A stretch of DNA of 64,000 nucleotides from Planctomycetota bacterium (GTDB lineage Bacteria > Planctomycetota > Phycisphaerae > Phycisphaerales > SM1A02), in the NCBI GenBank assembly GCA_021414025.1, contig JAIOPG010000007.1:180008-244007 (forward strand), written 5' to 3'. This document shows positions 36,948 through 46,565 of the stretch, piece by piece. Each line of letters starts with the position of its first letter. Position 1 is the stretch's first letter. A model generated the notes under the pieces. The model saw nothing but the letters and a program-made list of their open reading frames with translations, was not told the origin of the DNA and did not search any database. Both the position numbers and the translations under genes were made by a program.

Positions 36948-38975
36948 TCACTCATCAACACCGGGCGGATCGATGCCCTCGCCCTCGTCGATCTCCGGTT
37001 CCACGCCTTCGGGCAGAGCCTTGAGAAACGCGCGGCCGTAGCTCTTGCGCAGAATCCGGGAATCCAGCACCACGACGCGCCCGAAATCCTGGCTTGAGCG
37101 GATCAGCCGCCCGAAGCCCTGACGGAAGCGCAGCACGGCGCGGGGCAACTGGTCATCGCGGAAGGAGTCGCCCCCCTCGCGCGTGAGTTTCTCGCCGCGC
37201 GCCTTGGTGAGCGGTTTGTCCGGGCTCTCGAAGGGCAGCCGCGTGATGATCACATTGCGAAGTCCGTCGCCGCGCACGTCCACCCCCTGCCAGAAGCTGT
37301 TCACGCCAAAGAGCACGCTGCGCGTATCGTCGCGGAAGCGCTCGAGCATGGTGGTGCGCGAGAGTCCGCGGCCCTGCACGAAGAATGGGTGCTGTTGGCG
37401 GCCGAGCTCCGTCTCCACGACGCGGGCGACGCGCTCCATGGTGGCAAGGCTGGTGAAGAGAACGAAGGCGCCGCCATCGGTCTCGCGCACATGGCGCAGG
37501 ATCCGGTCGGCCAGCGCCGGCTCGAAGCCTTCGTCCGCCGGACCGGGCATGGTCGCGTCGACGATGAACTTGACCTGCCGTGGCAGATCGAAGGGGCTCC
37601 CCAGTTGAACAGTCTGCGCGTCGTCGCAGCCGAGGCGCCGCGCGATCAGCGAGAAGTCATCCGCGTCGGTGGCCAGGGTGGCGCTGGTGAGCACCACCGA
37701 AATATTCCGCGAGAAGAGTTGCTCGCGCAGCAGCGGCGCCACGTCCACGGCCGCTGCCTGCAGCTCGACCGTCGCGCGGCCGCGCTTGCGGCCTCGGCGC
37801 CGGGCTTCCACCCAGTAAACGCAACCCGGAATCTCCTGCGCGACCAGCGCCCGGCAGGTGTTGGCGTGGGCCTCCGCGCGCTCGGCAAAGGCGTTCAGCT
37901 CGAACTGGTCCGCCTCCCCCGCCGACTCGCGGAGCATCCGCAGCGTGCCTGCCAACTCGCCCATCGGGCCGCTCAGCGCGTCCTCCACGGCGGCGGCGCT
38001 CAGGACGCGCTGCTCGCCGGCGGACTCCGGATCCGTGGACCCGTTCTGGGCCAGGTGGCGCAGGTCCATGAAGAGAGCTTCGGCGGCATGCTCGCAGAGC
38101 TCCACCTTCCGCACCGCCTGCTCCACTCGCTCGAGGCCCGCGCTCTGCAGGCGAAGTTGCGGCAGGTAACCCTTGCCGCTGCTGGAGACGAGCGTGCGCA
38201 GCAGATGCCGCACGCCGCTTTCGGTCAGTCGCGAACCGAAGTGTTCGCTGGCCACCGTCTCGATCTCATGCGCCTCGTCCAAAATTGCGTGGGCGTAGTC
38301 GGGCAGGAAGCCGCGGCCGCGGGCCCGCATCGCCAGATCGCTGAAGAAGAGGGCGTGGTTGCAGACCAGGATGTCGGCGTTCTCCATCCGCCGCCGCGCC
38401 GACTGGTAGAAGCACTTGTCGTAGGTCGGGCAGCGCTTGCCCATGCAATTGTGCGTGTCGCTCTGCACCTGGTCCCAGATCGAATCGGGCTTGAGCACGG
38501 GCAGCGAGGAGAGCGTGCCGTCGCGGGTGGTCATGGCCCAATCCTCGATCGCGTGCAACTGGTGGCGATCCTCCTCGTCGCCGAAGAGCCGCTCCTGCCG
38601 CTCGCTGGCCAGCTTGAGGCGGCGCAGACTGACGTAATTGCCGCGCCCCTTCACCAGCACCGCGCTGAATTCGTCGCTCGAGGCGGCGCGAAGCAGCGGC
38701 AGATCCTTCTCGATGAGCTGCTCCTGCAGGCTGATGGTGTAGGTGGAGATGACCACGCGCTCCTTGGCCTCCACCGCCCGCGCGATCGCGGGGATGAGGT
38801 AGGCGAAACTCTTGCCCACGCCGGTGCCAGCCTCCACCAGCAGACGGCCGCGCTTGGCGAGCGTCTCCTCCACGCGCCGCGCCATTTCCACCTGCTGCGG
38901 GCGCGTCTCGAAGCCGGAAAGGCGCCGCGCCAGCGGGCCATCTTCGCAGAGCATTGATTCGGCGGGAAGCGTCAC
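36948..38975 (-). CDS. dinG: DinG-like ATP-dependent DNA helicase (XPD/Rad3 family)
   Basis: This 675-residue superfamily 2 helicase carries the Walker A EAGTGVGKSFAYL, the DEAH box ILDEAHEIE and four cysteines for an iron-sulfur cluster (C-5-C-5-C spacing in NCMGKRCPTYDKC plus VC in DILVCNHA). It unwinds DNA 5' to 3' and in relatives resolves R-loops and damaged replication forks. The C-terminal helicase block ends with GFGRLIRSSQDFGRVV and RILRKSYG. The start is GTG at 38975 behind AGGAA, 9 bases after the rsmG stop, so it is the last gene of the unit pbp2-rodA-rsmG-dinG. Confidence 0.92.
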   Translation of the reverse strand: MTLPAESMLCEDGPLARRLSGFETRPQQVEMARRVEETLAKRGRLLVEAGTGVGKSFAYLIPAIARAVEAKERVVISTYTISLQEQLIEKDLPLLRAASSDEFSAVLVKGRGNYVSLRRLKLASERQERLFGDEEDRHQLHAIEDWAMTTRDGTLSSLPVLKPDSIWDQVQSDTHNCMGKRCPTYDKCFYQSARRRMENADILVCNHALFFSDLAMRARGRGFLPDYAHAILDEAHEIETVASEHFGSRLTESGVRHLLRTLVSSSGKGYLPQLRLQSAGLERVEQAVRKVELCEHAAEALFMDLRHLAQNGSTDPESAGEQRVLSAAAVEDALSGPMGELAGTLRMLRESAGEADQFELNAFAERAEAHANTCRALVAQEIPGCVYWVEARRRGRKRGRATVELQAAAVDVAPLLREQLFSRNISVVLTSATLATDADDFSLIARRLGCDDAQTVQLGSPFDLPRQVKFIVDATMPGPADEGFEPALADRILRHVRETDGGAFVLFTSLATMERVARVVETELGRQQHPFFVQGRGLSRTTMLERFRDDTRSVLFGVNSFWQGVDVRGDGLRNVIITRLPFESPDKPLTKARGEKLTREGGDSFRDDQLPRAVLRFRQGFGRLIRSSQDFGRVVVLDSRILRKSYGRAFLKALPEGVEPEIDEGEGIDPPGVDE

Positions 38976-38984
38976 GGAGATTTC

Positions 38985-39737
38985 CTAGCGAGGCTCGGGG
39001 CCGGCGTCCTTGGCTTCGACGATGCCCAGCGGCTTTCGCGAGGGCAGGCCCTGGTCGCGCGGGTAGAGGCGCGAGGTCTTCGCCAGCTTCACGACCGCGA
39101 CGATCGTTCCCGTCGGCGTGCGCGTGGTGGTGTCAACTTTGGCGTGGAGCAATTCGAGTGCCCTGTCCGAGGCGGCGATCTCCTGTGGAGCGCGCTCGCC
39201 CTTGATGGCCAGCAGCACGCCTCCGACCTTGAGCAGCGGCACCGCGAGCTCGATGATCGACGCCAGTTGTCCGACGGCGCGGCAGGTCACCGCGTCCATG
39301 CCCTCGCGCTCCTTGCGGCGAAAGGCGGCGGCCTCCTCGATGCGCTCGGTCAGGACCGTGACATTCTTGAGCCCGAGCCGCTGCACGGCCTCCGAGAGGA
39401 AACGAGCCTTTTTCCCGGTGCTTTCGATCAAGCTGAAGTGCGTCCCCGGCATCGCGATGGCCAGCGGAATACCCGGCAACCCGCCCCCCGAACCGATGTC
39501 CGCGACCTGCTTCGCCTCCAGCGCCATAAGGAATGGAAGCAGCGACAGGCTGTCGGCGATGTGCTTGACCCACGCCTCGGCCGGGTCCTTGATGGCGGTC
39601 AGGTTGAACTGCTGGTTGACATGGAGCAGGTGCGACAAAAATTCCGTCAACTTCTCCTCGTCGCCCGGATCGAGCTCGATCGACTGCGACTTGAGCGCTT
39701 CATGGAAGTGCGGCGGCGGCGCGGGCACGCGATTCAT
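38985..39737 (-). CDS. rsmG: 16S rRNA (guanine527-N7)-methyltransferase
   Basis: This 250-residue RsmG (GidB) enzyme methylates G527 of 16S rRNA with S-adenosylmethionine. The family blocks are HIADSLSLLPF, the SAM motif VADIGSGGGLPGIPLAI, LIESTGKKARFL and VTCRAVGQLASIIE. The C-terminal tail of about 25 residues is longer than in E. coli (207 residues). It starts with ATGA overlap (39734-39737) on the rodA stop and ends 9 bases before dinG, so it belongs to the same unit as PBP2 and RodA. Confidence 0.95.
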   Translation of the reverse strand: MNRVPAPPPHFHEALKSQSIELDPGDEEKLTEFLSHLLHVNQQFNLTAIKDPAEAWVKHIADSLSLLPFLMALEAKQVADIGSGGGLPGIPLAIAMPGTHFSLIESTGKKARFLSEAVQRLGLKNVTVLTERIEEAAAFRRKEREGMDAVTCRAVGQLASIIELAVPLLKVGGVLLAIKGERAPQEIAASDRALELLHAKVDTTTRTPTGTIVAVVKLAKTSRLYPRDQGLPSRKPLGIVEAKDAGPEPR

Positions 39738-40921
39738 CGGACGCCTCCGAGGCTTTCAAGGGTGCGCGGCTTTCGCAACCCGAGTCCAAAAATAATTCCG
39801 GTGGCGAACCAGCCCGAGACCATGCTCGAGCCGCCGTAGCTGACAAAGGGCAGCGTGATACCGGTCACCGGCAGCACGCCCAGGGCCATGCCGGTGTTGA
39901 TGGAGATCTGCGTGAAGACGATGGCCGCCACGCCGGTGGCGATGAGCCGCGAGAAGGAGTCCCGCGTGGAGAGCGCGCAGATCGCGGCGCCGCCGGCGTA
40001 GAGCAGCCCGAGTCCCCAGGTGAAGAGCCCGCCAAGGAACCCCCACCGGCAGCAGATGACGGCGAAGATCATGTCGTTGTGCTCCTCAGGAAGATGATTG
40101 TTGCGCACCAGGGCCTCGGCGTGGTCGCGTCCGTTGCCCGCGAAACCGCCCGAGCCCACCAGCGTCATTGCCCGGTCCGCCTGGAACCCGATATCGCGGG
40201 CGTAGCGGTCGTCGCCGCGAAACTGTGCCAGCAGCGCATCAACGCGCTCGCGCTGATGCGGCCAGAGGAACGGGTAGGAGATCGGCGCCATCACCAGCAC
40301 TCCGATGATGAGCGTGGCGATGTGCTTCTTCCTTGCCCCCGCCACCAGCAGCATGGCCAGCACCGGCGGAATGAAGAGCATCGCCGAGCCAAGATCGGGC
40401 TCGATGAGCGTCAGCAGGCAGAGCGGCATGGCGATGACGAAGGGAGCGAAAAATCCGCGCCACTTGAAAAGGGCAGGCGGCCGCCGCAGCCACTTCGCCA
40501 GCACCAGCACCAGGGCCAGTTTGGCGATCTCGCTCGGCTGGAATTCAAACAGCCCCACGCTGATCCAGCGCCGCGCGCCGTTCTTGGGGCGCACAATCCA
40601 TTCCGGCGTGCCAGGCACCAGCACCAGCAGCAGCAAGAACAGAGAGATGAAATACATGGGCCACGCACTCTTGGAGAGCAACTTGTGACTGGGCAAGCAG
40701 GCCGCCACGGCGACGACCATGCCGAATACCGCCAGCACAAGTTGTCGCTTGGCGAGCGATGGCTCGGTGGTCGCGATCGCGGCGCATCCAAGCAGTGTCA
40801 GCATCGCGGCCGCTGCGACCACGATCCATCCGGAGTTGAGCCAGGAGAATCCGCCGCGCCCAAGTGCGCGGCCGCCGGTGTAGCCCAACGGTGGCGAAGT
40901 CATGCTCGCGGCGGCGCTCAT
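39734..40921 (-). CDS. rodA: RodA/FtsW-family SEDS peptidoglycan glycosyltransferase
   Basis: This 395-residue polytopic SEDS protein polymerises lipid II into glycan strands in the cytoplasmic membrane, normally with a class B PBP. Recognisable blocks are GARRWISVGLFEFQPSEIAKLALVL in the loop and helix region, IEPDLGSA, HNDMIFAVICCRWGF and the final LPFVSYGGSSM. RodA and FtsW cannot be separated on sequence alone; the partner gene upstream looks like PBP2, which favours RodA. It overlaps both neighbours by ATGA, 40918-40921 with pbp2 and 39734-39737 with rsmG. Confidence 0.9.
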   Translation of the reverse strand: MSAAASMTSPPLGYTGGRALGRGGFSWLNSGWIVVAAAAMLTLLGCAAIATTEPSLAKRQLVLAVFGMVVAVAACLPSHKLLSKSAWPMYFISLFLLLLVLVPGTPEWIVRPKNGARRWISVGLFEFQPSEIAKLALVLVLAKWLRRPPALFKWRGFFAPFVIAMPLCLLTLIEPDLGSAMLFIPPVLAMLLVAGARKKHIATLIIGVLVMAPISYPFLWPHQRERVDALLAQFRGDDRYARDIGFQADRAMTLVGSGGFAGNGRDHAEALVRNNHLPEEHNDMIFAVICCRWGFLGGLFTWGLGLLYAGGAAICALSTRDSFSRLIATGVAAIVFTQISINTGMALGVLPVTGITLPFVSYGGSSMVSGWFATGIIFGLGLRKPRTLESLGGVR

Positions 40922-43299
40922 CCTTCGCTCTCCTCGGGATCCATCGGCTGCGGCTCGGTCGAAGGCGTGAATGGCTGATTTTGCCTGCTTTGGCGGGCTT
41001 TTTCAGCGCCATGATCCGGGCCGAGATAGCCCTCTTCCAGCAGCGCCCACACCAGTTGCGCGGCGATCGGCCCCGCCGCCTTGCCGCCGCTTCCGCCCCG
41101 ATCGACCAGCACTGCGATGGCGTACTTCGGCTTCTCGCCAGCGTCGCCGACCAGGCCGACGAACCACGCATGGTCGATGTCCTTGAGCATGCGGTCGGGC
41201 TTGCCGTCGCCATCGTCGTCCATCGCCAGCGGCGAGGTCTGCACCGTGCCGGTTTTGCCGCGCACCGTGACGCCGGGAATGGCGAAGATCGGCTCCTGCG
41301 TGCCGTCGTCGTACTTGATGTGATGGCCGGTGCCGAACTTCTCCTCCACGGATTCGCGCAGACCCTCCAGCGCGCGGCGGCACGCCTCTGCCGGCATCTC
41401 CAGCCGGCCGGTGCGGCGATCGGGTGGAAGCGCGTTGGGGTCCGCGACAATCTTCGCGTCACGGATCTCGCCGCCGCGAGCCAGCGTCGCGTAGGCGTTG
41501 GCCGCCTGCAGCGTGGTCCACGAGACCGGCCCCTGCCCGATGCCCATGATGATGGGCGTGAACAGATCGTGCCGCGCCTCGATGGCGGAGCATTGCTCCT
41601 CGCTGGGAACGCTGCCCGGCGACTCGCCGCCGGCCTTGCGCTGCCCTGCCGGCAACGGCCCTTGCAGTCCCGTGCCCAGCGTCGAGCCGACGCCAAGAGC
41701 GCGGTACCAGTCGGCCAGCGGTCGCAATCCGAACCGGTGCGCGACCGTGTAGAAGTAGATGTTGCACGAGCGGCCGATCGCGCCCTCCACGGCCAGCGGC
41801 CCGCCGGTTTGCGCGGTGTGGTTGGTCATGCCGAACTGCTTCCGGTAGATCCAGCAGCGAGCCTTGTCGTTGATCTCAGGGAAATAATGACCTGTGCACT
41901 CGACCACTCCGCCCACGGGAAATTTTCCGGCGCCGACGGCGCCCACATAGACCAGCGGCTTCACGATCGAGCCCGGCGGATAGATCGCCTCCGTCGCACG
42001 GTTCACGCCGGGCTGCAGGCGAAACTGGTCCGAGGCCGTGAGCGCCTCGGCGTCGGCCAGCGTCGGCCAGCTTCCCAGGGCCATGATGTCGCCGCTCTCC
42101 ACCTCGACGATCACCGCCGCTGAGGCCAGCGGAGCGCCGATGGGAAGCCCCGCTTCCTCGCCGTGGTGCCACTCCTGCACACGGGCCAGGCCGAACACCG
42201 GATTCAGGATCGCCTGCACCCGCGCCTGCAGTTCGATGTCCACCGTCAGCCGCAACGGGCGGCCGAAGACCGGCTCGACGCGCTCGCTCTGGTCGGTGTC
42301 CATGCGCGTGCGCAGAAGTCCGCGGCTGCCGCGCAGCCAATCCTCGTAGGCCGCCTCCAGACCGCGCCCGCCGACGAGATCGGGACCCGGCCGGTAGCCG
42401 CCCGGATCGATGGTGCCGTCGGCTTTGACAAAGGGACGCCGCGCCAGATCCTCGGCCCAGGTTTCTTCGCGGATTGTCCCCAGCACATGATCGAAGACTC
42501 CCTTCACGCGAATGTTGGCGTCGGCCGTTCGGCGCAGCGGCCGTGGCAGCGTCTGCTGGCTCAGGCGCACATCGGCGGATTCCCAGGGGCGGATGCGCCG
42601 CGCCGCGTCGATCACCTCGACGGAATCGGGATAGTCATCGGCCAGCTTGCGAATGGCGAAGGCCGCCGCGTCGGAGACCTGCCGCGCGATCACATGCGAA
42701 GTCTTCTGCTCGCGGATCGGCTCGGGGTGGAAGGAGTCGCCGGGATCGTGGCCCAGCTTGGCGGCGAGCACTTCGCGCTGCCTGGCCCAGGTCGCTTCGG
42801 CGCGCTTCTGCACATGGGTGCGGATTGTCTCAATCTCCTCGTCGATCTTGGCGCGATCGACGCCGCAGAGCTGTGAGACCTGATCCAGCATGCGGTTACG
42901 CGCCTCCTCCTCGCCGGCGAGGCAGAGCTCGATGGTCGACTCCCGCGCCTCGCGCGTCAGCCGAGTCCACAGTGAGCGCCCGTAGGCCTTGCGCGCCGCT
43001 CGCGTCGCGCGCTGGCGGACCCATGAGCCGTCGATCACCGAGTAGTCGATGGCCACGTCCCACGCGGGGATGTCTTCGGCGATCACGCGGCCAAGGCGGT
43101 CCACGATGGATCCGCGAACGGTGGGGAGCCAGATGGTCCGGTCGAGCCGCTGCTCCGCCTCCTGGCGCAGGTCCTCGCCGTCGATCACGGTCAGCGACCA
43201 GAGCCGCAGCGCGAGCGCCGCCGTCGCCAGCAGGGCCAGCGCGCCGAGAAAGATCAGCCGCTTGCGGGCGCGGGCGGTGGGACGGTCGGTCGACGGCAT
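40918..43299 (-). CDS. mrdA: Class B penicillin-binding protein (PBP2/MrdA-like)
   Basis: This 793-residue class B transpeptidase cross-links peptidoglycan stems. One N-terminal membrane helix (about residues 13-32) leads to a dimerisation-type domain and the transpeptidase domain with SxxK (GSIVKP), SxN (SCN) and KTG ([10 protein letters not shown]). It is longer than E. coli PBP2 (633), with extra segments in the N-terminal domain including a predicted charged helix region after residue 110. The ATG at 43299 lies six bases after TACGCT. It is coupled to rodA by ATGA overlap. FtsI is the alternative identity; the neighbour RodA favours PBP2. Confidence 0.92.
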   Translation of the reverse strand: MPSTDRPTARARKRLIFLGALALLATAALALRLWSLTVIDGEDLRQEAEQRLDRTIWLPTVRGSIVDRLGRVIAEDIPAWDVAIDYSVIDGSWVRQRATRAARKAYGRSLWTRLTREARESTIELCLAGEEEARNRMLDQVSQLCGVDRAKIDEEIETIRTHVQKRAEATWARQREVLAAKLGHDPGDSFHPEPIREQKTSHVIARQVSDAAAFAIRKLADDYPDSVEVIDAARRIRPWESADVRLSQQTLPRPLRRTADANIRVKGVFDHVLGTIREETWAEDLARRPFVKADGTIDPGGYRPGPDLVGGRGLEAAYEDWLRGSRGLLRTRMDTDQSERVEPVFGRPLRLTVDIELQARVQAILNPVFGLARVQEWHHGEEAGLPIGAPLASAAVIVEVESGDIMALGSWPTLADAEALTASDQFRLQPGVNRATEAIYPPGSIVKPLVYVGAVGAGKFPVGGVVECTGHYFPEINDKARCWIYRKQFGMTNHTAQTGGPLAVEGAIGRSCNIYFYTVAHRFGLRPLADWYRALGVGSTLGTGLQGPLPAGQRKAGGESPGSVPSEEQCSAIEARHDLFTPIIMGIGQGPVSWTTLQAANAYATLARGGEIRDAKIVADPNALPPDRRTGRLEMPAEACRRALEGLRESVEEKFGTGHHIKYDDGTQEPIFAIPGVTVRGKTGTVQTSPLAMDDDGDGKPDRMLKDIDHAWFVGLVGDAGEKPKYAIAVLVDRGGSGGKAAGPIAAQLVWALLEEGYLGPDHGAEKARQSRQNQPFTPSTEPQPMDPEESEG

Positions 43300-43305
43300 G
43301 GAGCA

Positions 43306-43341
43306 AGCGTATCGCCTCGGCGGCGGCAATCCCGCTACGAT
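43306..43341. promoter_or_regulatory. Divergent promoter elements between mrdA and ychF
   Basis: On the minus strand TACGCT (43306-43311) ends 6 bases before the ATG of mrdA at 43299. On the plus strand TACGAT (43336-43341) lies about 42 bases before the ychF ATG at 43384, which has an AGGAG ribosome site. One start is thus leaderless and the other has a normal leader. Confidence 0.45.
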
Positions 43342-43383
43342 GTTCCCCCTTCACACTCAGATTTTCCCCCACAGGAGTTCGTC

Positions 43384-44472
43384 ATGGAATGCGGCATCGT
43401 CGGGCTACCCAACGTCGGCAAAAGCACCCTCTTCAACGCGCTCACCGCGGCCGGCATCGAGGCCGCCAACTACCCCTTCTGCACCATCGAGCCGAACGTG
43501 GGCGTGGTCAACGTCCCAGACGATCGCCTGCCGGTCATCGCCAAGAAGATCCAGAGCGAGAAGATCATTCCCGCCGCGGTCCGCATCGTGGACATCGCCG
43601 GCCTGGTCCGCGGCGCCAGCGAAGGCGAGGGGCTGGGCAACAAGTTCCTCAGCCACATCCGCGAGGTCGACGCCATCCTTCACGTGGTGCGTTGCTTCGA
43701 GGATCCTGATGTCGTCCATGTCGACGGCAAGCCCGACCCGATCCGCGACATCGAGACCATCGACACCGAACTGGCCCTGGCCGACCTGGGCGTGGTCGAG
43801 GCGAGTCTGGATCGTCTCCGCCGCACCGCCCGCGGCGGCGACAAGGAGGCGATCGCCAAGGTCGCCTATCTGGAGAAGGCCCTGAAGGTGCTCGCCAAGG
43901 GCGATCCGCTGCGCGGCGGCGACTTCACCCCGGAGGAGCGAAAACTGGCCCGCGGCCTGGGCCTGATCACGGCCAAGCCCGTCCTCTACGTGGCAAACGT
44001 GGCGGAAAATGACCTCAACGGCGAAGGCCCCATGGTGAAGCCGGTCCTGGATCGGGCCAAGAAGGAAGGCGGCCTCGTGATCTGCGTCTGCGCCAAGATC
44101 GAGAGCGAGCTCGCGGAGCTTCCCGAGGCGGATCGCAAGGAAATGCTGGAGAGCCTGGGCATGAAGCAGCCGGCTCTGGCCACGGTGGCCCGCGCCGCCT
44201 ACGACCTGCTTGGGTTGCAAAGCTATTTCACCGCGGGTCCGAAGGAGATCCGCGCCTGGACCATCCATCGCGGCGACACCGCGCCGCAGGCGGCGGGCGT
44301 CATCCACACCGATTTCGAGAAGGGCTTCATCCGCGCCGAGTGCTACCTGGTGAAGGATCTCGAGCAGTACGGCTCCGAGAAGGCGATCCGCGAGGCGGGC
44401 AAGATGCGCAGCGAGGGCCGCGGCTACGTCATGCACGACGGCGACGTGGTGCACTTCCTGTTCAATGTGTGA
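43384..44472 (+). CDS. ychF: Redox-regulated ATPase YchF
   Basis: This 362-residue Obg-family P-loop protein has the G1 motif GLPNVGKS (7-14), [10 protein letters not shown] (G3) and the C-terminal TGS domain, and closely follows YchF/Ola1. Known homologues hydrolyse ATP and bind ribosomes. G4 reads NVAEND as in ATP-preferring YchF. A strong ribosome site AGGAG lies before the ATG. The last 11 bases overlap the 3' end of the convergent zinc-ribbon gene. Confidence 0.97.
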   Translation: MECGIVGLPNVGKSTLFNALTAAGIEAANYPFCTIEPNVGVVNVPDDRLPVIAKKIQSEKIIPAAVRIVDIAGLVRGASEGEGLGNKFLSHIREVDAILHVVRCFEDPDVVHVDGKPDPIRDIETIDTELALADLGVVEASLDRLRRTARGGDKEAIAKVAYLEKALKVLAKGDPLRGGDFTPEERKLARGLGLITAKPVLYVANVAENDLNGEGPMVKPVLDRAKKEGGLVICVCAKIESELAELPEADRKEMLESLGMKQPALATVARAAYDLLGLQSYFTAGPKEIRAWTIHRGDTAPQAAGVIHTDFEKGFIRAECYLVKDLEQYGSEKAIREAGKMRSEGRGYVMHDGDVVHFLFNV

Positions 44473-45316
44473 CGCGACCTGGAAGCCAGTATTTTCTCGT
44501 TAGAAACGCGAAAGCCGCGCCCAAATAAAACGCCGTATAACCCGCAAAGATCCTGCGTCTCGCGCGGCGACAGGCCTTCGATACCTCATGCGCGCGGGCG
44601 ATCACTTCCGTCTCCGCTTGCGCCGTCGCATTCGACGTAAAGGTGGCGGCTTTTCGTTGCTCATCTGTTGCTCCACTTGTTCGATCCATCACGCGGTACC
44701 ACTCTTGCCGCGCCATTTCCGATGCATTGTGCGCTGCAGCGAACGCTTCTTCTGCCCGTGAAACTTCTGTGCCGTCTGGACCGACGTGAAGCCAGTCGCC
44801 TGCGTTATTCGCTATCAGAAAGACCGCGATCACGATAAAAAATTCATTACGACGAAATCGAAACCCAAAGAATGAGAAATATGGGGAAAAAATCTTTTTC
44901 AGATTCGAGCTGGAGTATGCGGTCGACTTCCATGCGGCCCATGCCGCGATTGCTTCGGCTCGCCGATAGGGATGACCGCATTCCGGACAGTCCCCTGCGT
45001 CCTGCGCCAAGTGCAAGTCATACCCGCATGCAGTGCACATGCAGCCATCGGAGCGTTCAAGCCAAGAACGAAGTCGTCGGTATTTCCTCCAGCAAATGAG
45101 CACACTGGCAAACAATCCCACATTAAACGAAATGACCATAAACAACATTTCAGACAAACCTGAACCCGAGCCGCCTCTTGCATCAAAGTATTCATCACCG
45201 AAAAAAAAGATACCGAAACCCAAGAACGCAGGAAGACAATAAAGCCACCAACCCTTCCAAACCAAAGGAGGGATTGGGACCTCGGTGTTCTGCGTCAAGT
45301 CTTTCACCGGCTCCAT
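44462..45316 (-). CDS. Zinc-ribbon membrane protein of unknown function
   Basis: This 284-residue protein has two N-terminal membrane helices (about residues 21-40 and 55-75), a zinc ribbon reading CTACGYDL ... CPECGHPY (about residues 94-120), a further helix near 165-180, a charged coiled-coil-like stretch and a C-terminal helix. It resembles two other zinc-ribbon membrane proteins in this window, though the rest of the sequences differ. The gene is low in GC (for example 22 of 60 bases at 44821-44880). Its ATG lies 16 bases after the mraY stop, with CATAAT overlapping the start. Function is unknown. Confidence 0.72.
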   Translation of the reverse strand: MEPVKDLTQNTEVPIPPLVWKGWWLYCLPAFLGFGIFFFGDEYFDARGGSGSGLSEMLFMVISFNVGLFASVLICWRKYRRLRSWLERSDGCMCTACGYDLHLAQDAGDCPECGHPYRRAEAIAAWAAWKSTAYSSSNLKKIFSPYFSFFGFRFRRNEFFIVIAVFLIANNAGDWLHVGPDGTEVSRAEEAFAAAHNASEMARQEWYRVMDRTSGATDEQRKAATFTSNATAQAETEVIARAHEVSKACRRARRRIFAGYTAFYLGAAFAFLTRKYWLPGRVTH

Positions 45317-45332
45317 TATGGTCTGAACCGCG

Positions 45333-46535
45333 TCACCGCAGTTTCAGCATGGCCAGCGCCGCGATGCCCAGCAGCAGCGCGATCAGCCAAAAGCGCCCGA
45401 CGGTCTGATTTTCGCTCCAGCCACCCAACTGAAAGTGATGGTGGATCGGCGCGCAGCGGAAGATGCGCCGCCCCTGCCCCGTGAGCTTGTTGGTGATCTT
45501 GAACCAGCCGACCTGCGAGGCCACGCTTCCGGCCTCCATCAGGAAGACCCCGCCGACCAGCGGCAGCAGCAGCTCCTGGCGGATCGCCACAAGAATGGTG
45601 GCGAGCAATCCGCCTAGGGCCAGGCTGCCGGTGTCGCCCATGAAAACGGCCGCGGGCTGGAAGTTGAACCAGAGGAATCCCATGCACGCCCCCGCCATGG
45701 TGCCGACGATCACCAGCAACTCGCGGGCCTCGGGCACATGCGGAACCATCAGGTAGAAGCTCGCCCGCGGACTGACCGCGATCACCACCAGCATCGAGGT
45801 CACGATGCTCGCGATCAGCACGGTGCCCGCCGCGAGCCCATCCATGCCGTCGGTAAGGTTGACGGCGTTGCTCATCAGGCCGATCCAGAAGGCGGCCAGC
45901 AGCACAAACCAGCCCAGCGATAGCAGCACCACATTCGGAGCGACATTGGGCGGCTGCACGATGATCTCCGCGATCGGCGTGGGCGGATAGGTGCGCTGGA
46001 AAGGCAGGTTGAGCACGGTCGCGTCGATGTGCTGGGCGCCGCGGAAAAGGAAGTACCCGGCGATCGCCCCGATGCCCACCGTGAAGAGCAGCTTCTCCCA
46101 CATGAAGAGACCCTCACGCGTGCTCAGTTTGCGGAAGCGGGCGTTCAACTTGAGCCAGTCATCGAAGAAACCCACGCCCGCCAGCCAGAGCAGCACGATC
46201 ATGCAGACCTGGGCGTGTCGGCTGTGCACCCAGTCGGCCAGCAGGAAGGTGCTGATGACGATCGCCCCCACGATCAGGATGCCGCCCATGGTCGGCGTGT
46301 TGGTCTTGGACTTCATCAGCTCGTTCAGGGTCTTGTTGTAGAACTCCGGGGAATCGCCGACTTTCCTGCGGTGCAGCCAGCGGATCACCTTGGGGCCCGC
46401 GAAGACCGTTATGCAGAAAGAGAGCGCGGTCGCCACCAAGGCCCGGAACTCCAGCTGGTACATGAGCTGCACCAGGGCGTAGAGCCCCCGCTCGTCAAGC
46501 CAGTTCTGACAGAGTTCGACGAGATTGAAAAGCAT
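45333..46535 (-). CDS. mraY: Phospho-N-acetylmuramoyl-pentapeptide transferase
   Basis: This 400-residue MraY transfers phospho-MurNAc-pentapeptide to undecaprenyl phosphate, giving lipid I, at the inner face of the cytoplasmic membrane. About ten helices are visible, with the family blocks TPTMGGILIV, DDWLKLNARFRKLSTREGL, NLTDGMDGLAAGT, FMGDTGSLALGG and the histidine block CAPIHHHFQLGGWSE. These carry the catalytic aspartates and the metal- and nucleotide-binding residues of the enzyme. It follows murF by 30 bases and ends the wall-synthesis part of the leftward unit. Confidence 0.96.
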   Translation of the reverse strand: MLFNLVELCQNWLDERGLYALVQLMYQLEFRALVATALSFCITVFAGPKVIRWLHRRKVGDSPEFYNKTLNELMKSKTNTPTMGGILIVGAIVISTFLLADWVHSRHAQVCMIVLLWLAGVGFFDDWLKLNARFRKLSTREGLFMWEKLLFTVGIGAIAGYFLFRGAQHIDATVLNLPFQRTYPPTPIAEIIVQPPNVAPNVVLLSLGWFVLLAAFWIGLMSNAVNLTDGMDGLAAGTVLIASIVTSMLVVIAVSPRASFYLMVPHVPEARELLVIVGTMAGACMGFLWFNFQPAAVFMGDTGSLALGGLLATILVAIRQELLLPLVGGVFLMEAGSVASQVGWFKITNKLTGQGRRIFRCAPIHHHFQLGGWSENQTVGRFWLIALLLGIAALAMLKLR

Positions 46536-46565
46536 GATGCGTTGTGTTCTTCATCGGACGATTGG

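Noticed and set aside
37389-38957. A 522-codon plus-strand frame antisense to dinG
   Set aside because: The helicase motifs on the other strand are complete; this frame is a shadow.
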